Source of the DNA: Comamonas flocculans
Lineage (GTDB): Bacteria; Pseudomonadota; Gammaproteobacteria; Burkholderiales; Burkholderiaceae_C
Direction of reading: 5' to 3'
Assembly: GCF_007954405.1 (NCBI RefSeq)
Contig: NZ_CP042344.1
Location: 558,001 to 622,000 of the forward strand
Length of the DNA stretch: 64,000 bases
The number at the start of each line of letters is the position of its first letter. Within the stretch, counting starts at the first letter, position 1. Positions 37,696 to 44,789 of this stretch are shown here, one piece after another. The position numbers were made by a program, and so were the translations under genes. The notes beneath the pieces were generated by a model. The model was given only the letters and a program-made list of their open reading frames with translations. It did no database searches and was not told where the DNA came from.

Positions 37696-38487
37696 ATGAC
37701 AAATTTTGATAGCAACGCAATTGAGCTTGTCCACCCCGCAACCGGCCAGCGCCGCCAGTTGGCGAGCTGGCGCACACCGCGCAACGGCGCACATGCGCAA
37801 TTCTGGGAGCCCGTCTCGCTGGCGCTGGCGCACGTCGGAAACCTGGCTGATTCGCTGGCCACCATCCGCAATAACGAGCGCCTGAGCGATGGCGCGAAGC
37901 TGGAAGACAGCAAGAACGTCGTTGTCCGCACCCTGCGCGAACTGGGGCAGGTGCAGGTCAAACTGAACGCCGCCATCGAGGCCGTGGGCGTGGAGCGTGG
38001 CAAATTGAGCGCCGCGCAACCGTACAGCCCGACCGACGCCGTGACGGTGCAGATTGACCTGGCGCTTGCCGCGCACCTGCGCAGTCTGGCCGGGCCTGAG
38101 CGTGAACGGTTCGTGGCCGGGCTGCACGATGGCACGAATCAGCGTGCTGTTGATGCGGTGCTGCGGCTGCCGCCCGTGCTGACCAGCCTGTCCAACGAGC
38201 TGCTGGGGCTGATTGAGGTCAGAGCCATCGAGCGCGCGAACCCTGACCAGGTGCGTGAGTTTCAGGAGCTGGCGCAGTCTGCCCGCCGCGCCCAGGAAAT
38301 TCTGCGCGAAGCCAGCGCCGCCGTCACCCAGGCCGCCCAGTTGACGCCGCAAGAAATCTACCAATCCTTCGGGACGGCTGGTGGTGATTGGGCGCGGCTG
38401 GCTGGTGTGATGACCAGCGACCCCGAGGCCATTGGCGTGCTGGAGCGCCGATATCAGGCCGCTGACGCGTCGCAAGGCGTGGAGTAA
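37696..38487 (+). CDS. Element protein of unknown function (263 residues)
   Basis: The protein begins MTNFDSNAIELVHPATGQRR and is then mostly helical, with a coiled-coil-like region around 60-110 and a second at about 185-225 (QVREFQELAQSARRAQEIL). No motif or fold is recognised. A T-rich run ahead of it (37675-37681) and a stem (38495-38528) behind it set it apart from its neighbours. It is the largest unexplained gene of the element. Confidence 0.65.
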   Translation: MTNFDSNAIELVHPATGQRRQLASWRTPRNGAHAQFWEPVSLALAHVGNLADSLATIRNNERLSDGAKLEDSKNVVVRTLRELGQVQVKLNAAIEAVGVERGKLSAAQPYSPTDAVTVQIDLALAAHLRSLAGPERERFVAGLHDGTNQRAVDAVLRLPPVLTSLSNELLGLIEVRAIERANPDQVREFQELAQSARRAQEILREASAAVTQAAQLTPQEIYQSFGTAGGDWARLAGVMTSDPEAIGVLERRYQAADASQGVE

Positions 38488-38494
38488 TACCCCA

Positions 38495-38528
38495 GGCCCT
38501 ACGGCGCAAGAAAACGCGCTGTAGGGCC
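38495..38528. repeat. Hairpin between element genes
   Basis: GGCCCTAC (38495-38502) and GTAGGGCC (38521-38528) pair perfectly around an 18-base loop that can pair further (GGCGC/GCGC). No T run follows, so it may be a processing or attenuation structure. Confidence 0.5.
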
Positions 38529-38558
38529 ATTTAACCGGCTTTGAAAGGAGAGCTGAAC

Positions 38559-38807
38559 ATGGCGCGAACCCGCACCACCACGGACAAAGACGCTGCACCC
38601 CGCCTGCGGTTGAGATTGAACACCATTGATGACGTGAAAGCCGAGATGGCGCGGCTGTACCGCGAAGGCAAGGCCGGCCTGCGTGAAGTAGGCGACGTGT
38701 CCAGGCTGGCGAACGTGCTTGCACTGCTGGGCAGGCTAATCGAGGGCAGCGAGTTGGAGCGCCGCCTGCAAGTTTTGGAGGAACAGACCCATGCGCCGAT
38801 TCACTGA
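38559..38807 (+). CDS. Small element protein 1 (82 residues, unknown)
   Basis: Starts MARTRTTTDKDAAPRLRLRL and is helical: DDVKAEMARLYREGKAGLRE, then ANVLALLGRLIEGSELERRL. A GGAG ribosome site precedes the ATG at 38559. It overlaps the next gene by 17 bases. Function unknown; the layout recalls small phage terminase-adjacent proteins, but no motif supports that. Confidence 0.65.
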   Translation: MARTRTTTDKDAAPRLRLRLNTIDDVKAEMARLYREGKAGLREVGDVSRLANVLALLGRLIEGSELERRLQVLEEQTHAPIH

Positions 38808-39009
38808 ACGCCTGCGCGCCGTGGAGGCCAGGCGCCGCCCGACGCCGGGAGCGTTGCCGACAATTCTGGTTGCGCCTGATGGCCCCGAAGGCGATGAAGT
38901 TCGAGCGCAAGCTGAACGTCTGCGCGCACAAGGCCACACGGTGATTCTGATTGCCGACGATGCCGACCGGCTGAACGCCGCCGTCGATTGGTTGGAAACG
39001 CTGATATGA
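38791..39009 (+). CDS. Small element protein 2 (72 residues, unknown)
   Basis: MRRFTERLRAVEARRRP at the N-terminus, then PTILVAPDGPEGDEVRAQAE and a C-terminal Leu-rich helix. The middle resembles a short alpha/beta unit. It overlaps both neighbours: 17 bases with gene 1 and ATGA with gene 3. Its Arg-rich opening is shared with the next two genes. Confidence 0.65.
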   Translation: MRRFTERLRAVEARRRPTPGALPTILVAPDGPEGDEVRAQAERLRAQGHTVILIADDADRLNAAVDWLETLI

Positions 39010-39221
39010 GCATCAAAAACAGATTGCAGCGCCTGGAAGCTGCCCAGGCCGCCCGGCGCCGCTGGCCGCTGGCGTGGTCATCCATCGAGGCCGCCGCTGC
39101 CGCTGGCGTGCGTGGCGGCTTCCTGCTGGTGGGCGAGATACTGCCCGCCGATGAATGGGTGAGCCTGGCCGTGCCCTACATGCAACACCTGGTGAAGGAG
39201 CCGCACCATGCAATCCATTGA
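39006..39221 (+). CDS. Small element protein 3 (71 residues, unknown)
   Basis: MSIKNRLQRLEAAQAARRRW opens the protein, resembling the Arg-rich starts of genes 2 and 4. The rest (AGVRGGFLLVGEILPADEWV) is a different, short domain. It overlaps gene 2 by ATGA and gene 4 by 14 bases. Function unknown. Confidence 0.65.
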   Translation: MSIKNRLQRLEAAQAARRRWPLAWSSIEAAAAAGVRGGFLLVGEILPADEWVSLAVPYMQHLVKEPHHAIH

Positions 39222-39396
39222 ACGCCGCCTGCTGGCCATTGAGCGCAAGCGTCAGCACAAGCCCATCGCCCCGTGCCTGGTGATTCGGCCAGGTCAAGAC
39301 GAAGCCGCCGCCCTTGCCGAGTTCAGGCGCGTGCATGGCTGCGAGCCATGGCGCACGTTCACCGTCAGGCGAGCACCAGCACCGCCTAGGCCCTGA
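39208..39396 (+). CDS. Small element protein 4 (62 residues, unknown)
   Basis: MQSIERRLLAIERKRQHKPI, then PCLVIRPGQDEAAALAEFRRV. It has the Arg-rich opening seen in genes 2 and 3. The last gene of the element; a terminator follows at 39408. Function unknown. Confidence 0.6.
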   Translation: MQSIERRLLAIERKRQHKPIAPCLVIRPGQDEAAALAEFRRVHGCEPWRTFTVRRAPAPPRP

Positions 39397-39407
39397 CAAG
39401 CCCCTTG

Positions 39408-39432
39408 CAAGCCCCATCGAAGGGGCTTTTTT
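39408..39432 (+). terminator. Intrinsic terminator at the end of the element gene run
   Basis: AAGCCCC (39409-39415) and GGGGCTT (39422-39428) form a stem around ATCGAA, followed by six T on the plus strand. It ends the rightward transcription unit of the element, 12 bases after the last small gene. Confidence 0.85.
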
Positions 39433-39840
39433 GTGGGCGCAGGCCATCAAGCGCAGGCAGATTTGGGAGGCGCTACATCCGGGTGAAGAGATGGGTGGGA
39501 CAACTTGTCCCACCCATCAACCAGCAGACGCACTGGGCCGGAAGAGGTCGCCACAGCAAACGCAATCGTTCGCTGCCGACACGGCGGCGGTGTCTGGCGA
39601 GTCGAAGCGCGACATCAACCGTCACCTTGCCCGCGCCGATGGTTCCCCCCCCCGCGCGCGTGGGCGGCACGTTCGTCAGAAATCTGACTAACGGCGGCGC
39701 TCCCCCCCGCGCGCGCCGGGTGAAGGCTCTAACCGGTCACTTGAAACCGTTTCAAGTGAGGCTCGCACTGGTTCCCCCCGGCGCGCATGGGTGAAGGCTC
39801 TAACCGGCGCGTTCGGTATGGGTGCAAAACCCTGTACCGC
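39433..39840. other. Non-coding, palindrome-rich right end of the element
   Basis: About 400 bases with no convincing gene. It contains a perfect 29-bp inverted repeat (GATGGGTGGGACAA-C-TTGTCCCACCCATC, 39490-39518), a 14-bp one (39675-39688, GTCAGA/TCTGAC) and a 21-bp one (39738-39758, CACTTGAAAC/GTTTCAAGTG). GGGTGAAGGCTCTAACCGG occurs at 39718 and 39789, and C-rich runs recur before GCGCGC. It looks like a control, origin or recombination region. Confidence 0.65.
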
Positions 39841-39860
39841 AGTCTGTAAACAGTCTGTAC
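39841..39860 (+). repeat. 20-bp direct repeat, right copy (candidate integrase arm site)
   Basis: Identical to 34188-34207 (AGTCTGTAAACAGTCTGTAC). It lies 68 bases from the right attachment site, while the left copy lies 119 bases from the left site. Confidence 0.6.
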
Positions 39861-39883
39861 GAGCGCAAAAACGACACCAAAAG

Positions 39884-39916
39884 AAAAAGCGCACTACTGT
39901 TTATGTAGCGCGCTTT
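39884..39916 (-). terminator. Terminator of tRNA-His supplied by the element
   Basis: On the minus strand AAAGCGCGCTAC pairs with GTAGTGCGCTTT (one mismatch) around ATAAACA, followed by a T-rich run. It replaces the original terminator now at 33973-34006. The flanks of the two are related (CCTTTGTTT and AAAAACGACAC in both) but the stems differ. Confidence 0.85.
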
Positions 39917-39927
39917 CCTTTGTTTTA

Positions 39928-39976
39928 CTGGGGTGGCTGATGGGGCTCGAACCCACGACAACAGGAATCACAATCC
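39928..39976 (-). repeat. Right attachment site: 3' part of intact tRNA-His
   Basis: Identical over 49 bases to 34021-34069. It lies within the complete tRNA-His gene (39929-40005) and ends inside the anticodon stem-loop. Confidence 0.9.
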
Positions 39977-40005
39977 TGGACTCTACCAACTGAGCTACAG
40001 CCACC
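39929..40005 (-). tRNA. tRNA-His (GTG)
   Basis: The 77-base minus-strand gene runs from GGTGGCT to AGCCACCCCA, with encoded CCA and the extra 5' G of histidine tRNAs. The anticodon stem-loop is CAGGA-TTGTGAT-TCCTG, giving anticodon GTG. The D-loop AGCTCAGTTGGTAGAG and T-arm GGTTCGAACCC are standard. It is the integration target; its 3' half comes from the element. Confidence 0.97.
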
Positions 40006-40049
40006 AAAGCGCGTGATTATAGGCGGTAATTCTCCGGCCCCTCGCGCGC

Positions 40050-41969
40050 TCAGTCGTCCTCGACGGCGTCGGCCGCGGGGCGCGCGACCTTGATCTGCAC
40101 CTTGTAGCGCTGCTTGAGCACCTCGTAGTACGCCAGGGCTTCGGCCTGGGTCCAGGCCTGCAGATACTGCTGGGTCAGGGCCTGTTGCTGCGTGTCGGCC
40201 TGGTCACGGGGCACGATGCGCTCGATCTTGACCACGGCATAGCCCTGCTCGCCCAGCCCTACGCCAACCCAGTTCGGCAGCGTGTCGGAGGATGCGCGCA
40301 GCACGGCGTCCACCAGCGCGGCGGGCTGGCCGGCCGGCTGATCGCGCGCAATGGTGATTGCCGGAGCCAGCCCGCTGGCGCTCGCTGGCTTCTCTCGCCA
40401 GGCGGCCAGCTTGGCTTCGCCCTCGGCGGTGGCCAGCTCTGCAGACTTGGCAGCGACAAAAGCGGTGCGAACGCGGTCCTTGGCTTCCTCGTAGGGCAGG
40501 GTCTGCGCCGGCTGGTAGGAAACGATGCGACCCGCGGCCAATTCGTTGCTGCCTACGTCCACCGCCTCGGTATTGCGCTTGCTCTGCAGCGACTCGGGCG
40601 CAAACAAGGCGTCGAGGAAGCGTGCGTTGGCCAGCACACCCTGGGCACCGGTGGCAGGTTTGCGCGCAAGCCCCGAGGCGGTTTGCACCTTCAGATGCAG
40701 TTTGTCGGCTACCGGTTGCAGGCTGTCGGGCTGCTCGTAGACGATGTTGGAGAAGGCCTCGGCCACCTCGGCGAACTTGCGCTGCGCCTGCTGCTGACGC
40801 AGCTCTGCCTCGAGCGCCGGACGCGCCTCCTCAAAGCTGGGCGCCTTGGGCGTCTTGATGTCTGTCAGTTCGATGATGTGGTAGCCGAAATCGGTCTCGA
40901 CGATGTCGCTGATCTCGCCCTTGTGCATGGAGAACACCGCATCCTCGAACGGTTTGACCATGGCACCACGCATGAAATAGCCCAGGTCGCCCCCCTGGGG
41001 CGCAGAGCCCGGGTCCTGGGAGTTTTCCTTGGCGATCGCAGCAAAGCGCGCCGGGTCCTTGCGTACCTCGGCCAGCAGGCCTTCGGCCTTCTTGTGCGCC
41101 GCCTCGCGCTCTGCAGCGGGCGCATCCTTGGGCGCGTTGATCAGGATGTGGCTCGCGCGGCGCTCTTCCTTGCCCGCCAGACGGTCCTGGTTTTCCTTGT
41201 AGTAGGTGCGCAGGTCGTCCTCGTTGACCGAGATGCCGGCCTTGATCGCGTCCAGGTCCAGCACGACGTATTCAATGCTGGCTTCCTCGGCCTGGCGAAA
41301 CCGTGCGGTATGGGCCTGGTAGTAGGCCTGCAGCGCCGCATCGTCCACCTTGACTTCCGAGGCGTACTTGTGCGCATCAAAGCGCGCAATCTGCACTTCA
41401 CGGCGCTGCAGCAGCGCTTCCATGCCCAGTTTGCTCTCGGCCGGGCTGACAAAGCTGGTGGAAACCACGCCACCCAGTACCTGAGCGACCGACAGGTCAC
41501 TGCGCATCTGCGCCTCGAAGCCCTCGGGGGTCAGGCCCTGGGCACCGACCAGCGCGCGGTAGGCATCCACATCCAGCTTGCCGTCGGACTTGCGCAGCTG
41601 GGCGATGGCAGGTATGGCTTGCAGCTCGCGCGCCAGTTGTGCGTCGCTGACGGCCAGATGCATGTGCTGTGCGGCCGCGGCAAGCACCCGGTCGCGCACG
41701 AGGCGCTCAAGGGTGGCGTAGCGTGCCTGCGGCGAATCGAGCAATTTGCCGTCCACCCCGGGTTGCTGCGCGCGCAGCCGGTCGCTTTCGTTGCGGTGGG
41801 CGTTGTCCCATTCGGCCTGCGTGATGGCCTTGCCGTCGACGCTCGCCACCGCAGGACTTTTTTCGCCGAAGTAGTTGCCGTCGATGCCAAACAGCACAAA
41901 GGAAGGGATGATGAGCAAAAACAAGATCCCCATGACGATCTTGGAATGCTTGCGTATGGCTTCGAACAT
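40050..41969 (-). CDS. ppiD: Peptidyl-prolyl isomerase/periplasmic chaperone PpiD-like
   Basis: A 639-residue protein anchored by one N-terminal helix ([20 protein letters not shown], about 10-29). A SurA-N-like chaperone domain follows, then a parvulin PPIC domain from about 270 ([34 protein letters not shown]). A long C-terminal helical region ends the protein. It helps fold exported proteins at the inner membrane. The ATG at 41969 is preferred over an upstream TTG. It follows hupB and tRNA-Val, the usual context. Confidence 0.94.
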   Translation of the reverse strand: MFEAIRKHSKIVMGILFLLIIPSFVLFGIDGNYFGEKSPAVASVDGKAITQAEWDNAHRNESDRLRAQQPGVDGKLLDSPQARYATLERLVRDRVLAAAAQHMHLAVSDAQLARELQAIPAIAQLRKSDGKLDVDAYRALVGAQGLTPEGFEAQMRSDLSVAQVLGGVVSTSFVSPAESKLGMEALLQRREVQIARFDAHKYASEVKVDDAALQAYYQAHTARFRQAEEASIEYVVLDLDAIKAGISVNEDDLRTYYKENQDRLAGKEERRASHILINAPKDAPAAEREAAHKKAEGLLAEVRKDPARFAAIAKENSQDPGSAPQGGDLGYFMRGAMVKPFEDAVFSMHKGEISDIVETDFGYHIIELTDIKTPKAPSFEEARPALEAELRQQQAQRKFAEVAEAFSNIVYEQPDSLQPVADKLHLKVQTASGLARKPATGAQGVLANARFLDALFAPESLQSKRNTEAVDVGSNELAAGRIVSYQPAQTLPYEEAKDRVRTAFVAAKSAELATAEGEAKLAAWREKPASASGLAPAITIARDQPAGQPAALVDAVLRASSDTLPNWVGVGLGEQGYAVVKIERIVPRDQADTQQQALTQQYLQAWTQAEALAYYEVLKQRYKVQIKVARPAADAVEDD

Positions 41970-41990
41970 GGACTGGTTACTCTTGAGCGA

Positions 41991-42021
41991 CAAAACAAAA
42001 GGCGAACTCGACGTTCGCCTT
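41991..42021 (-). terminator. Terminator downstream of tRNA-Val
   Basis: AAGGCGAAC (41999-42007) and GTTCGCCTT (42013-42021) pair; the minus-strand transcript then runs into TTTTGTTTTG. It separates tRNA-Val from ppiD. Confidence 0.85.
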
Positions 42022-42032
42022 CGCGTTGTGAA

Positions 42033-42108
42033 TGGTGGGTGCTGACGGTCTCGAACCGCCGACCTACGCCGTGTAAAGGCGCCGCTCTACCAACTGAGCT
42101 AAGCACCC
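42033..42108 (-). tRNA. tRNA-Val (TAC)
   Basis: A 76-base minus-strand gene from GGGTGCT to AGCACCCACCA, CCA encoded. The anticodon loop TTTACAC gives TAC. The T-arm is GGCGGTTCGAGACCGTC. It lies between hupB and ppiD. Confidence 0.97.
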
Positions 42109-42126
42109 TGCTTCATCAACCGCCTG

Positions 42127-42399
42127 TCAATTCAAGGCGTCTTTCAACGCCTTGCCCGGGCGGAACTTGGGCACCTTGGCCGCCTTGATCTTGATGCTGG
42201 CCCCCGTGCGCGGGTTGCGCCCCGTGCGCGCAGCGCGCTTGCCGACCGCGAACGTACCGAAACCGACGAGAGACACCGTGCCGCCCTTCTTCAAGGTCTT
42301 CTTGACCGCATCGATGGTGGACTCCAGTGCACGCGTTGCGGCAGCCTTGGAGATATCAGCATGGTTTGCAATGTGCTCGATCAATTCGGTCTTGTTCAC
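42127..42399 (-). CDS. hupB: DNA-binding protein HU, GTG start
   Basis: A 90-residue HU protein. [20 protein letters not shown] opens it, with the [21 protein letters not shown] signature and [13 protein letters not shown] at the end. It is a nucleoid protein that bends DNA non-specifically. The GTG at 42399 is the start (AGAGAGG about 8 bases upstream); the family begins MNKTELI here. Confidence 0.96.
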   Translation of the reverse strand: MNKTELIEHIANHADISKAAATRALESTIDAVKKTLKKGGTVSLVGFGTFAVGKRAARTGRNPRTGASIKIKAAKVPKFRPGKALKDALN

Positions 42400-42632
42400 A
42401 AGAAGCCTCTCTTGAAAAAGGGTAGTGGTGTGTCGTGATTCGGGTCCGCGCCTGCCCGCCGGCTCCAGACCAGGTGCCGGCGCCCACGGGGGAAAACGCG
42501 TGGCGGCCATGGTAGCCGCGTACATTAAAACCGTCGCCTTTTCGGGTGTCAATCCGTCTGAACCCGCTTGGCGACCGGTCAAATTCTAGTCGCATTTGCC
42601 CCCGCCTCCCCGCCGTACCCGCCGCCCCGGCT

Positions 42633-43199
42633 TTAACGGGCGCGTGCCCGGATCTCGGGCAAGGCGCGCTGCAGGTAATAGATCATGGACCAGATGGTGA
42701 GCACGGCCGCGAGCCAGATCAGCCATTTGCCCCAGACACCCGTGTCCAGCAAGCCGGCAACCGGTGCGTCAAAGAGCAGGAAGGGGATCGCGATCATTTG
42801 CACCGCCGTCTTGACCTTGCCCAGCATGTGCACCGCAACGCTCTTGCTTGCACCCAGGTGCGCCATCCACTCGCGCAGCGCGCTGATCGCGATCTCGCGC
42901 CCGATGATGATGAGCGCGACGAACACGTCCACCCGCCCCAGATGCACCAGCACCAGCAGGGAGGCGCTGACCAGGAATTTGTCCGCCACCGGATCCAGAA
43001 ACGCGCCGAAGGCCGAGGCCTGGTTGAGCTTGCGCGCGAGATAGCCGTCGAACCAGTCGGTGGCGGCAAACACCACGAACAGGGCCGTCGCCACCTCGTT
43101 GCGCAGCGCCATCTCCAGCGGCAGGTAGTACACGCCGACGATCAGCGGAATGGCGACGATGCGCGCCCAGGTCAGCAACGTGGGAATGGTGAAGAACAT
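42633..43199 (-). CDS. pgsA: CDP-diacylglycerol-glycerol-3-phosphate 3-phosphatidyltransferase
   Basis: A 188-residue membrane enzyme. The CDP-alcohol phosphotransferase motif reads DWFDGYLARKL...GAFLDPVADK. It makes phosphatidylglycerophosphate. MFFTIPTLLTWARIVAIP is the conserved start. It lies 42 bp after qmcA on the same strand. Confidence 0.96.
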   Translation of the reverse strand: MFFTIPTLLTWARIVAIPLIVGVYYLPLEMALRNEVATALFVVFAATDWFDGYLARKLNQASAFGAFLDPVADKFLVSASLLVLVHLGRVDVFVALIIIGREIAISALREWMAHLGASKSVAVHMLGKVKTAVQMIAIPFLLFDAPVAGLLDTGVWGKWLIWLAAVLTIWSMIYYLQRALPEIRARAR

Positions 43200-43241
43200 G
43201 CGTGCATCCCGCGAAGCGGTGCGTAGCCCGGCGCCGGTGTC

Positions 43242-44159
43242 TCAGATCGGGCGCTGTCCCGCCTGCACCATCTTCATGGCCGAGGTGATCAACGCGGATA
43301 CTTCCGTCATGTTGCTCGGCACGACCAGCGTGGTGGTCGCGTCCGCGGCCACCCGGCTGTAGGCGTCGACCGCCTTTTCCGCCACCTTGAGCTGCACCGC
43401 CTGATCGCCCGCGGGCAGCCGGATGGCGGCAGCGACGCGCTCGATGGCGTCAGCGGTGGCCGTGGCCACGGCGGTGATGGCCGCCGCCTCGCCTTCGGCA
43501 TTGTTGATCTGCGCCTGCTTTTCGCCTTCGGACTTGGCGATCGCGGCCTGCTTCTGCCCTTCTGCCAGGTTGATTTCCTCCTGGCGCTTGCCTTCGGAGG
43601 TGGCGATGACCGCGCGCTTTTCACGCTCGGCAGTGATCTGCGCCTGCATCGCGCGCAGGATTTCGGCCGGCGGCGTGAGGTCCTTGATCTCGTAGCGCAA
43701 GACCTTCACGCCCCAGTTCAGCGCCGCCTGGTCGATGGCCTCCACCACCTGGGCGTTGATCATGTCGCGCTCTTCGAAGGTCTTGTCCAGCTCCAGCTTG
43801 CCGATGACGCTGCGCAGCGTGGTCTGTGCCAATTGCGTGACGGCCACGACGTAGTTGCTCGAACCGTAACTGGCGCGCATCGGGTCGGTCACCTGGAAGT
43901 ACAGGATGCCGTCCACCTGCAGCTGGGTGTTGTCGCGCGTGATGCAGACCTGACTGGGCACGTCCAGCGGGATTTCCTTCAGGCTGTGCTTGTAGGCCAC
44001 GCGGTCAACGAAGGGAATGATGAATTTCGGTCCCGGGGCGAGGGTGCCCGCATACTTGCCCAGGCGCTCCACCACCCAGGCGTGCTGCTGCGGCACGATC
44101 TTGACCGCCCTTACGATGAAGATCACCGCGATGATGAATATGGCAATGGCAACTTCCAT
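43242..44159 (-). CDS. qmcA: SPFH-domain membrane protease-associated protein (QmcA/stomatin-like)
   Basis: A 305-residue SPFH protein. An N-terminal membrane helix (MEVAIAIFIIAVIFIVRAV) precedes the PHB domain (QQHAWVVERLGKYAG, SQVCITRDNTQLQVDGILYF). A long Ala/Glu-rich coiled coil follows (EINLAEGQKQAAIAKSEGEK). It pairs with the NfeD protein upstream on the same strand, a standard membrane module linked to quality control. The start at 44159 places the helix at the N-terminus. Confidence 0.92.
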   Translation of the reverse strand: MEVAIAIFIIAVIFIVRAVKIVPQQHAWVVERLGKYAGTLAPGPKFIIPFVDRVAYKHSLKEIPLDVPSQVCITRDNTQLQVDGILYFQVTDPMRASYGSSNYVVAVTQLAQTTLRSVIGKLELDKTFEERDMINAQVVEAIDQAALNWGVKVLRYEIKDLTPPAEILRAMQAQITAEREKRAVIATSEGKRQEEINLAEGQKQAAIAKSEGEKQAQINNAEGEAAAITAVATATADAIERVAAAIRLPAGDQAVQLKVAEKAVDAYSRVAADATTTLVVPSNMTEVSALITSAMKMVQAGQRPI

Positions 44160-44210
44160 GACGACTCCCACCCAGGTTGCAAATCCTGCGGGTCGCAAGA
44201 CCCGCTGAGC

Positions 44211-44642
44211 TCAAACAGGCTCCACCATCAAGCGGTTGCCCACCAGTTCGACGACGCGGTACATGCCGGGCAGCGCTTGCGCCCCCGGCCGGTGCATCGC
44301 GGTCCAGTTGGCGCCGCGGTATTTCACCACAGCGGTGCCGTCATCGGCCCAGGCGTCGATGCGCACCCGCTCGCCGACATCGAGGTTGACCGCGCGGTCC
44401 GCCCGGGCCGGCAGGTCGCCCGGCCGATGGCGTTTGAGCCAGTATGCGGCAAATACGGCGCCCGAACCCACCAGCGCGCACACCACGATCTGGCCCACGC
44501 TGCCCAGACCCAGATGCGCCGCCAGCGCCCCGGCGGCCAATCCCAGCGCGAGCATCAGCAAATACAGCGTGCCACTGAGCAGCTCGATGATCACCGCCAC
44601 ACCGGTGGCCAGCCACCACAAGCTTGCAGCACTGAGTTCCAT
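44211..44642 (-). CDS. NfeD-like membrane protein
   Basis: A 143-residue protein with two or three N-terminal hydrophobic segments (WWLATGVAVIIELLSGTLYL, VGQIVVCALVGSGAVFAAYW). The C-terminal OB-fold-like NfeD domain is VNLDVGERVRIDAWADDG, then VVKYRGANWTAMHR. It is the usual partner of SPFH proteins and stands 51 bp ahead of qmcA. Confidence 0.9.
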   Translation of the reverse strand: MELSAASLWWLATGVAVIIELLSGTLYLLMLALGLAAGALAAHLGLGSVGQIVVCALVGSGAVFAAYWLKRHRPGDLPARADRAVNLDVGERVRIDAWADDGTAVVKYRGANWTAMHRPGAQALPGMYRVVELVGNRLMVEPV

Positions 44643-44789
44643 GGCAAAGCCTCCTGTTTCGCGTTAGGGTATGGGTGTGGCGGCGCGCATACGCATTGTC
44701 CTTGAACCGCCCGCCAGCGGTCTTGGCCGTCTGGCTTTTTACCTACACTTCGCGCCATTTTGTCATTGCGCGCACGCCGGAGCCGGCCC

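Larger units (their letters stand above)
34021..39976. mobile_element. 5.9-kb integrative element in the 3' end of tRNA-His
   Basis: Direct 49-bp tRNA-His repeats bound a segment with a tyrosine recombinase, an excisionase-like HTH protein, a second HTH protein, a replication-initiator-like protein and unknown small genes. No capsid, tail, terminase, relaxase or conjugation genes are recognisable. The repeat period is 5907 bp. The intact tRNA is at the right end, whose 3' half and terminator come from the element; the integrase lies at the left end beside the tRNA fragment. It could be a phage satellite, an integrating plasmid or a phage remnant. Codon usage and GC are close to the host, with somewhat lower GC in spacers. 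Confidence 0.85.

Noticed and set aside
39314..39794. Two overlapping ORFs of about 125-129 residues at the right end of the element
   Set aside because: They run through the terminator, the perfect palindromes and the C-tracts, lack good ribosome sites, and show no protein-like composition.
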